Of a DNA stretch of 40,506 nucleotides, positions 34,876 to 40,506 are shown piece after piece. Location: assembly GCA_023249405.1 (NCBI GenBank), contig JAHFCR010000023.1, positions 1 through 40,506 of the forward strand, given 5' to 3'. The notes under the pieces were generated by a model. That model saw only the letters and a program-made list of their open reading frames with translations, was not told the DNA's origin and ran no database searches. The stretch comes from Peptococcaceae bacterium (GTDB taxonomy: Bacteria; Bacillota; DSM-12270; Thermacetogeniales; Thermacetogeniaceae). Position numbers and translations under genes: made by a program. Each line of letters starts with the position of its first letter. The first letter of the stretch is position 1.

Positions 34876-35544
34876 TTGGCTGAAAAAACGGCGCTTTTAA
34901 TTTGTGAGGCATTAACGGATGAGATTGCCGGGAGAACGCCCCCCCACGTAGAGGTACATGCTATAGAAATGGGCCTGCATGATTACCCCAAAAAATTAAA
35001 CCAGGAATTGCAAAATGCCATCAACAAGCTGGAGCAAGACGACCGCTACGAAATCATCTTGCTGGGATTCGGGCTGTGTTCCGAAGGAGTCGTCGGCTTA
35101 CAGGCAAGCCGGGCGAAGCTGGTGGTGCCAAGAACGGATGACTGCATCGCCATCTTATTAGGATCAATGAAAGCTTACCGGGAGCAATTTCAGAAAGCTC
35201 CGGGGACCTACTATTATACCAAGAAAAATATAGACAAGGCTTGGGGACCGCTGGCGATGTTTCTGGGCCAGCATGAGTGGACGAAAAAGTATGACAGTGA
35301 GACTGCCCAGTGGGTTGCGCGAGAAATGATCAAAAATTATACGAGGATTGCCTTCATCAATACTAGTATGCTAGATTTAGGCGCATACGAAGAGCATGCG
35401 CGCAGGGCAGCGGGCGTCTTCGGGCTGCAGTACGAGTTACTGTCGGGTACGACGTCGTTGCTGGAGTCGCTGTTGCATGGACCCTGGGATGAGCGGTTTG
35501 TTGTGGCCGAAGCAGGGCAGAGAATCTCCAGAAGCATGTTTTAA
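34876..35544 (+). CDS. DUF1638-family protein
   Basis: A 222-aa cytosolic protein of unknown function with DUF1638 landmarks: a start like ALLICEALTDEI, IILLGFGLCSEGVVGL, RTDDCIAILLGS and GTYYYTKKNID. It starts at TTG 34876 with GGAGG. DUF1638 genes are frequent beside corrinoid methyltransferase genes (recollection). Conserved Cys and Asp residues (GLCSEG, TDDC) suggest a metal or cofactor pocket. It is cotranscribed with the corrinoid protein, 67 bases downstream. Confidence 0.86.
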   Translation: MAEKTALLICEALTDEIAGRTPPHVEVHAIEMGLHDYPKKLNQELQNAINKLEQDDRYEIILLGFGLCSEGVVGLQASRAKLVVPRTDDCIAILLGSMKAYREQFQKAPGTYYYTKKNIDKAWGPLAMFLGQHEWTKKYDSETAQWVAREMIKNYTRIAFINTSMLDLGAYEEHARRAAGVFGLQYELLSGTTSLLESLLHGPWDERFVVAEAGQRISRSMF

Positions 35545-35681
35545 CCGGCATGCCTCCATTCTCCGAGCGCAGTGGCCCCTATTCTTCTACAGCCATCACT
35601 TCATATGATGTAGATTGAATCCCTCTCAAGAAGTCGCGAGATTTCTAATTCATCATCTCCGGCCTTTGAGCGCAAACCGTT

Positions 35682-35707
35682 GCGGCATCTCTTTTCAGAG
35701 ATGCCGC
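35682..35707 (+). terminator. Stem-loop after the DUF1638 gene
   Basis: A perfect 10-bp stem GCGGCATCTC / GAGATGCCGC with a 6-base loop, 137 bases after the stop. Few T follow, so it is a weak terminator at best. Confidence 0.5.
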
Positions 35708-35818
35708 TTGCTGAACTTTGATGCTCTCTTTGCAGAATCCCTGCATGACTTCATTTGACCTTACCGCAACCGGCCTTCTTCCGGCCCCGGCAACCCTTGC
35801 TTTTCTTTTTTCTAGCTG

Positions 35819-35870
35819 TTATTCTTCCATGTCGAGGTAGACTCGCTGCGGCATGCCTTTGACAGCAATC
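35819..35870 (-). pseudogene. Relic of a livF 3' end
   Basis: The minus strand reads IAVKGMP-QRVYLDMEE then stop, matching the end of the LivF encoded at 12495 (IAVEGMS...QRVYLGMED). The DNA is almost identical over 28 bases. It then lacks 27 bases, an in-frame loss of nine codons whose ends share CTGC. This shows that a second livF-like gene, or a copy of this one, once lay here. Confidence 0.8.
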
Positions 35871-35895
35871 CGCTGTCGGCGATTTTTTTCATAAG

Positions 35896-36075
35896 TTAGG
35901 AGTTGACACTGTAATAGTAGGAACCTGCTTTGGTATACCCTATAAAAAAACACGCCATCGTAATCATGTTTTTAACCACTTTGTCTAACACCGGCAGCAG
36001 TCCAGAGAAGGACATCCAGCCCTGCAACGAATTTAAATTAACGTCTCTAAAACCTTTCAGCGCCGCCCCGGTCAT
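35896..36075 (-). CDS. Possible 59-aa hypothetical protein
   Basis: An open frame starting MTGAALKGFRDVNLNSLQGW with a hydrophobic stretch near ITMACFFIGY. It reads protein-like, but the ribosome binding site is poor and no family is recognised. It lies between the livF relic and the DUF763 gene and may be a fragment. Confidence 0.25.
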   Translation of the reverse strand: MTGAALKGFRDVNLNSLQGWMSFSGLLPVLDKVVKNMITMACFFIGYTKAGSYYYSVNS

Positions 36076-36200
36076 TTAACATCGTTCAATAGCAAGTGAT
36101 GCAACGCATACGGCGGGGCGCTATAATAATCATGGCGAGCGACGTATCGCAGTTTTCGCAGTACTGCAATGGCTCCACAACACGAACAGGAGTGATTGGA

Positions 36201-37274
36201 TTGCGCACCGGCAGCGTCGACCTTCCCCTGCACTCCGGGCAGTGCCCTCCCTGGTTGTTCGAGCGGATGACCAGGCTTGGACGGGCGATCCTGTTCCTGC
36301 TGGTCCGGGAACAGGGGCGTGCCGCTGTTCTGGCCAAGTTGGCCGATCCCTTCTGGTTTCAGGCCCTGGGCTGCCTGCTGGGCTTCGACTGGCATTCTTC
36401 CGGCCTGACCACCACGGTCTGCGGCGCTCTCAAGGAGGGCCTGCGGGGTTATGAGGGGGAGTTGGGCCTGTTTATTGCCGGGGGCAAGGGTAAGACATCC
36501 CTGAAGACACCCCAGGACATCATCAACTATGCAGACAAGTACGCCCTGCCCAGCAGCACGGATAAGCTGATCTACGCCAGCAGGATGAGCGCCAAGGTAG
36601 ACAATACCGCCGTCCAGGACGGCTACCAGCTCTACCACCACACCTTCATCTTCACCGCCAAGGGTGACTGGGCGGTGGTCCAGCAGGGGATGAACACCGA
36701 CAGCAAGCGCGCCCGCCGCTATCACTGGCTCGGGAACAGGGTGTCCGACTTCGTGAACGAGCCCCACGCCGCCATCTGCTGCGACCGTAAGGAGAAGGAT
36801 GTGCTGAATCTGGTAGCCAGGTCCAGCGCCGCCACCCGCGGCACCATCGCCTCTTTGAGCGCCCTGACCCCGGAGGCGGTCACCCGGGAGTACACCCAAC
36901 TGGTGCTGCCGTCCCGCCACTCCCTGTACGAGGAGCACCTGAAACCGGCCAGCCTGCAGCGCGTTCTCTTGCAGACCTACGAACGGCATCCTGCGGACTT
37001 CGAAAGCCTGCTGTCGATCAGGGGGGTCGGCCCCAAGACGGTGCGGGCGCTATCGCTGCTGGCCGAGCTGGCTTACGGGGAGCGCCCCAGCTACACCGAC
37101 CCGGCCAAGTTCAGCTTCGCCCACGGCGGCAAGGACGGCTACCCCTACCCGGTAAACCGCCCCGGCTATGATCAGACCATCGATATCCTGGAGCAGGCGA
37201 TCAAGGAGGCCAAGCTGGGCCGGGAGGAAAAGCTGCAGGCCCTGCGCCGCCTCCAGCGCCTGTTCACCCCCTGA
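36201..37274 (+). CDS. DUF763-family protein
   Basis: A 357-aa protein of the DUF763 family, found in archaea and scattered bacteria, function unknown. The start is TTG 36201 behind AGGAGTG, giving MRTGSVDLPLHSGQCPPWLF, the family's usual beginning; the open frame continues to 36096 but that part does not fit. Landmarks: GGKGKTSLKTP, DGYQLYHHTFIF, WAVVQQGMN, HWLG and a helix-hairpin-helix segment near the C-terminus (LLSIRGVGPKTVRALSLLAEL), which suggests nucleic acid binding (inference). It converges on rnpB through a shared hairpin. Confidence 0.88.
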   Translation: MRTGSVDLPLHSGQCPPWLFERMTRLGRAILFLLVREQGRAAVLAKLADPFWFQALGCLLGFDWHSSGLTTTVCGALKEGLRGYEGELGLFIAGGKGKTSLKTPQDIINYADKYALPSSTDKLIYASRMSAKVDNTAVQDGYQLYHHTFIFTAKGDWAVVQQGMNTDSKRARRYHWLGNRVSDFVNEPHAAICCDRKEKDVLNLVARSSAATRGTIASLSALTPEAVTREYTQLVLPSRHSLYEEHLKPASLQRVLLQTYERHPADFESLLSIRGVGPKTVRALSLLAELAYGERPSYTDPAKFSFAHGGKDGYPYPVNRPGYDQTIDILEQAIKEAKLGREEKLQALRRLQRLFTP

Positions 37275-37341
37275 CGAAACGCGGGGACGGTTCCCGCGCT
37301 CACGTCCCCTCCCTGCGAATATGCATTCCCGCACGCACAAA

Positions 37342-37390
37342 AGGCGTGAAGCAGGAAACTGGATGGTTTCCGCTTCACGCCTCGTTTTTC
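37342..37390. terminator. Bidirectional terminator between DUF763 and rnpB
   Basis: A long stem (AGGCGTGAAGC...GCTTCACGCCT with inner GGAAAC/GTTTCC). It is followed by CGTTTTT on the plus strand and by TTTT on the minus strand, so it can end both converging transcripts. Confidence 0.82.
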
Positions 37391-37392
37391 TA

Positions 37393-37764
37393 GAGCAAGC
37401 AGCCCTGTAAGCCGGGTTCTGTTCCCTCTCTCGAGGGCGATGATCATTTCTCTCGAACCTCAGTTGCCTGAGGCCTCTAGCAACCTACCCGGAGGCGGAG
37501 CGGGCCGCTCCATAGCCTCTCTATTCGGTCTTGCTCCAGGTGGGGTTTACCTAGCCGGCCAGTCACCTGACCGCTGGTGCGCTCTTACCGCACCGTTCCA
37601 TCCTTACCGCTCGCTCATCGCGCTCGGCGGTCTACATTTCTGTGGCACTTGCCTTAGGGTTGCCCCCACTGGGTGTTACCCAGCACCCTGCCCTATGGAG
37701 CCCGGACTTTCCTCACGTACCGCCTTTCGGCGTTGGCACGCGCGATCATCCAGACTGCTTGCTC
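37393..37764 (-). ncRNA. rnpB: RNase P RNA, bacterial class A
   Basis: The catalytic RNA that matures tRNA 5' ends. The minus strand has the universal GAGGAAAGTCCGGGCTCC, ACAGAAATGTAGACCGCC, GGTAAACCCC and the 3' ACAGAACCCGGCTTAC, in the right order. The ends pair as GAGCAAGCAG with CTGCTTGCTC (P1), which sets the limits at about 372 bases. A sigma-A promoter and terminator flank it. Confidence 0.97.
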
Positions 37765-37784
37765 TCTTTTATTAAAGTAGACTC

Positions 37785-37813
37785 ATTATAACACCATCAA
37801 GGCCTAATCACAA
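37785..37813 (-). promoter_or_regulatory. Sigma-A promoter of rnpB
   Basis: TTGTGA, 17 bases, TATAAT on the minus strand. Transcription would begin near 37778, about 14 bases before the mature RNA. Confidence 0.85.
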
Positions 37814-37913
37814 ATCGCCCCCGCTCCCAGGCAGTCCCCGTCAGCAGATCGTACATATTCTTCAAGGGCGTGACATAAGATCCATACTGTAGTTTTTTGA
37901 GGAGAGTGGGAGT

Positions 37914-38720
37914 ATGGAGTATTCAGGTGCTATCGACTATGCCCCGCTGTCATTGGAGTTGCGCCACTATCTAGCACGGCGGCAAGCTACCTATGGGATT
38001 TACTGCCGGGAGTTGAATACGGGTCAGAGCTTCGGCATCAATGAGGATGCCCTGTTCGTTCAGGCAAGCTGCCTGAAGATAGCTTACGTTCTCTATCTTT
38101 ACGAACAGATAGCCACCGGAGAATGCATGCTAGAGTATCGGCTAAGCTATCGAAAAAGCGAAGACTTTAGCGACGGCTCGGGCTACCTGCAGTACATGGC
38201 GGAGGATGGCGACCGCTTCACCCTGCGGGCCCTGGCCTCCGCGGCGATCACCCTGTCGGACAATATCGCCTACCGGATGATCAAGCGCTTTCTCGGACCG
38301 GAAAAGGTCCTGCGCCACATGCAACTGCTGGGGGCAGTTCATCCCCGGCCCAACGGTGAACACTATACAACTCCCCGGGACATGGGTTGTTACCTCCGGG
38401 GGATCCTGGATTTTGCCGCCCGGGAACCGGAACTGGGCTCCAGGATGCTGGAGGACATGACTCACCCGGTCTGGCACAACGGTCTGCCGCGCCTGCTGCC
38501 GGACTCGGTCCGGGTGGCCCACAAGGAGGGCGACCTGGAGGGAACGGCCAACGATGTCGGCATCATCTTCCTTCCGGGCCACCCCTATTTGTTGACGATA
38601 CTATCCAAGGAACAACCGGACATCAAAACCGGATTCCGGGAGATCGCCCTGCTTTCAAAGATTATTTACGACTACCATAAAGGAAACTTGTGTCAGGCGG
38701 GAAACACTACCCACGCTTAA
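37914..38720 (+). CDS. Class A beta-lactamase-fold serine hydrolase
   Basis: A 268-aa protein of the beta-lactamase2 family. Seen: the SxxK nucleophile motif (Ser52-Cys-Leu-Lys55), the SDN motif (115-117) and a KEG triad in AHKEGDLEG instead of KTG. No signal peptide is visible, so it appears cytosolic, unlike secreted beta-lactamases; a peptidase or esterase role is as likely as resistance. GAGGAG precedes the ATG. It converges on pyruvate kinase with 22 bases between the stops. Confidence 0.86.
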   Translation: MEYSGAIDYAPLSLELRHYLARRQATYGIYCRELNTGQSFGINEDALFVQASCLKIAYVLYLYEQIATGECMLEYRLSYRKSEDFSDGSGYLQYMAEDGDRFTLRALASAAITLSDNIAYRMIKRFLGPEKVLRHMQLLGAVHPRPNGEHYTTPRDMGCYLRGILDFAAREPELGSRMLEDMTHPVWHNGLPRLLPDSVRVAHKEGDLEGTANDVGIIFLPGHPYLLTILSKEQPDIKTGFREIALLSKIIYDYHKGNLCQAGNTTHA

Positions 38721-38742
38721 TTGAGCGCATTGCTCAGAGGCT

Positions 38743-40494
38743 TTACAGAACTGTGGTGATCCCCCTGTAGATCAGCCCGCGCATGCTGTCCACCGTTACG
38801 GTACCGCCCTCGCGCAGGATCTCGGTAGCGCCCCCCACGCCAACGACCACCGGTATGCCCAGATTGATGCCGACGACCGCAGCGTGTGAGGTCAGGCCGC
38901 CCTCCTCGGTGATAATGGCGCCCGCCTTCTGCATGCCGGGAATAAAATCACGGTCGGTGTTGATGGCCACCATAATGTCACCGTTGCTCATCTTGGACTT
39001 GGCATCCTCCGGTTTCTTACAGATACGCACCTTGCCCACTACTGCCCTGTTGCCGATGCCCGACCCCCGGGCCAGAACCTCTCCCACGATATGCACCTTC
39101 AGCAAATTTGTCAATCCGGACACGCCAACCGGCACCCCGGCTGTGATCACGATCAGGTCGCCGCATTTGATCAGCCCCTTGGCCAGGCTGATGTCTACCG
39201 CTTCCTTGATCATCTGGTCGGTATTATTGATCATCGGGGCCAGGAGCGGCTGAGCTCCCCAGACCAGACACAGCTTGCGGAGTACCAGTTCGCTGGGGGT
39301 GACCGCCACAATCGGCGCCTTTGGCCTGTACTTGGAGACGTTGCGGGCCGTGAATCCTGACTTGGTTGAGGTGATGATGGCCGCCGATCCCAGGTCCTGG
39401 GCTGTCGTACAGGTGGCATAGCTGATAGCATCGGTGATGGTGGGGCCGGCTGAAGCTGCCCTCTGCTGCAGCAGTTCGGCGTAGTTGAGCGACTCCTCGG
39501 TGCGTACAGCGATCCTGGCCATGACCCTGACCGCCTCCACCGGATACTTGCCGGCTGCGGTCTCCCCCGAGAGCATCACCGCATCAGTGCCGTCCAGGAT
39601 GGCGTTGGCTACATCGCTGGCCTCGGCCCGGGTCGGCCGCGGGTTGTGGATCATCGACTCCAGCATCTGGGTGGCCGTGACCACCGGTTTTCCGGCGTGG
39701 TTGCACTTGCTGATGATCAGCTTCTGCATCAGAGGAACTTCTTCGGGAGAGACCTCCACTCCCAGATCCCCCCGGGCAACCATCACCCCGTCGGCTACCT
39801 TGATAATCTCATCAAGGTTATTGAAGCCCTCTTTGCTTTCAATCTTAGCAATGATATGGATATCCGCGTCTCTGGCCTCCAGCAGGCGCCTGATCGCGAT
39901 CACGTCTGCAGCCTGGCGCACGAATGAAGCGGCGATAAAATCGAACCGATTGTCGATCCCGAAATTGATATCGGCGATATCCTTGTCAGTCACTACCGGA
40001 AGGTCCAGATGGACACCGGGCAGGTTGACCCCCTTCTGATCGGTCAACTCACCGCCGAATAACACCTCGCAGAGAACATCCGGGGCATGCGACTCCAACA
40101 CTTTGAGCCCGATATTGCCGTCCGCCAGGAGAATGGTGCTGCCCGGCAGCGCCGCCTGAGGCAGGCCCTTATAGGTGACGGAAATCCTATTCTCATCCCC
40201 CACGATCTCCTCAGTGGTCAGGGTGACCCGGGCGCCATCCTGCAGATTGGCCTTGCCCCCCCGGAGCATACCGATGCGAATCTCCGGCCCCTTGGTATCC
40301 AGCATGACGGCCAGGGTTTTATCCAGCTCCGCCGCCGCATGCCGCAGGGTGGCCAGGCGGGCAGCGTGCTCCTCATGAGTGCCGTGGGAAAAGTTCAGGC
40401 GCGCCACATCCATGCCGGCCATGAGCAACCCCTTGACGATCTCTGGAGAACCGCTGGCCGGCCCAATGGTGCAGACGATCTTGGTCTTTCTCAT
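38743..40494 (-). CDS. pyk: Pyruvate kinase with C-terminal PEP-utilising domain
   Basis: A 583-aa glycolytic enzyme that converts phosphoenolpyruvate and ADP to pyruvate and ATP. Seen: RKTKIVCTIGPAS, MDVARLNFSHGTHEEH, IIAKIESKEGFNNLDEI, MVARGDLGVE and MLSGETAAGKYPVEAV. After about residue 470 comes an extra phosphohistidine-like domain with GGLTSHAAVVG, as in Bacillus-type pyruvate kinases. ATG 40494 has AGGAGG six bases upstream and is preferred over TTG 40497. It is a housekeeping gene unrelated to the demethylation cluster. Confidence 0.97.
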   Translation of the reverse strand: MRKTKIVCTIGPASGSPEIVKGLLMAGMDVARLNFSHGTHEEHAARLATLRHAAAELDKTLAVMLDTKGPEIRIGMLRGGKANLQDGARVTLTTEEIVGDENRISVTYKGLPQAALPGSTILLADGNIGLKVLESHAPDVLCEVLFGGELTDQKGVNLPGVHLDLPVVTDKDIADINFGIDNRFDFIAASFVRQAADVIAIRRLLEARDADIHIIAKIESKEGFNNLDEIIKVADGVMVARGDLGVEVSPEEVPLMQKLIISKCNHAGKPVVTATQMLESMIHNPRPTRAEASDVANAILDGTDAVMLSGETAAGKYPVEAVRVMARIAVRTEESLNYAELLQQRAASAGPTITDAISYATCTTAQDLGSAAIITSTKSGFTARNVSKYRPKAPIVAVTPSELVLRKLCLVWGAQPLLAPMINNTDQMIKEAVDISLAKGLIKCGDLIVITAGVPVGVSGLTNLLKVHIVGEVLARGSGIGNRAVVGKVRICKKPEDAKSKMSNGDIMVAINTDRDFIPGMQKAGAIITEEGGLTSHAAVVGINLGIPVVVGVGGATEILREGGTVTVDSMRGLIYRGITTVL

Positions 40495-40506
40495 CAAGCT
40501 CCTCCT

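Noticed and set aside
36072-36989. 305-codon minus-strand frame over the DUF763 gene
   Set aside because: Low-complexity shadow frame; the plus strand has clear DUF763 motifs.
1-40506. CRISPR arrays, tRNA genes, insertion sequences
   Set aside because: No regularly spaced repeats, no tRNA cloverleaf and no transposase motifs were recognised.

Overview
This window looks like a chromosomal segment of an anaerobic, acetogen- or Peptococcaceae-like member of the Clostridia (Firmicutes). The evidence is strong AGGAGG-type ribosome binding sites, GTG/TTG starts, a sigma-54 activator with matching -24/-12 promoters, non-pyrrolysine MttB methyltransferases with corrinoid proteins and a RACo-type reactivase, a split glycine decarboxylase (gcvPA/gcvPB) behind glycine riboswitches, and a class A RNase P RNA. 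The genus cannot be fixed from sequence alone.

Layout. (1) 1-2.1 kb: a sigma-54 enhancer-binding regulator, leftward. (2) 11.4 to 2.2 kb, leftward operon 1: a sigma-54 promoter (11363-11379), a degraded corrinoid-protein relic, an MttB homologue, a second degraded corrinoid-protein gene, another MttB homologue, a MetH-activation-like protein, a RACo-type 2Fe-2S/ASKHA reactivase, a thioredoxin beside a possible thioredoxin reductase relic, three tiny membrane proteins and an APC permease. (3) 24.9 to 12.0 kb, leftward operon 2: a second sigma-54 promoter (24852-24868), MttB homologue, intact corrinoid protein, MttB homologue, methyl-corrinoid:tetrahydrofolate methyltransferase, HyuA-like ATPase, a complete Liv-type ABC transporter and a YbaK/ProX-type prolyl-tRNA editing protein. 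(4) 25.15-32.6 kb, rightward: a sigma-A-type promoter, two identical copies of a whole tandem glycine riboswitch each with its own terminator, then gcvT, gcvH, gcvPA, gcvPB, lpdA and a broken lplA. (5) 32.8-35.5 kb, rightward: PocR/AraC regulator, orphan corrinoid protein and DUF1638 protein. (6) 35.6-40.5 kb: a livF relic, then DUF763, rnpB, a beta-lactamase-fold hydrolase and pyruvate kinase.

How it may work together (inference): a quaternary or methylated amine is imported by the Liv ABC transporter and/or the APC permease. It is demethylated stepwise by MttB paralogues onto a corrinoid protein, and the methyl group passes to tetrahydrofolate through the MtgA-like enzyme. Inactive cob(II)alamin is rescued by RACo, perhaps with the MetH-activation-like protein. 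If the backbone left over is glycine, the neighbouring glycine cleavage system, under glycine-sensing RNA control, would oxidise it and feed the same folate pool. The paired MttB arrangement, the decay of two corrinoid genes, and the perfect duplication of a complete double-aptamer riboswitch are the most unusual aspects.
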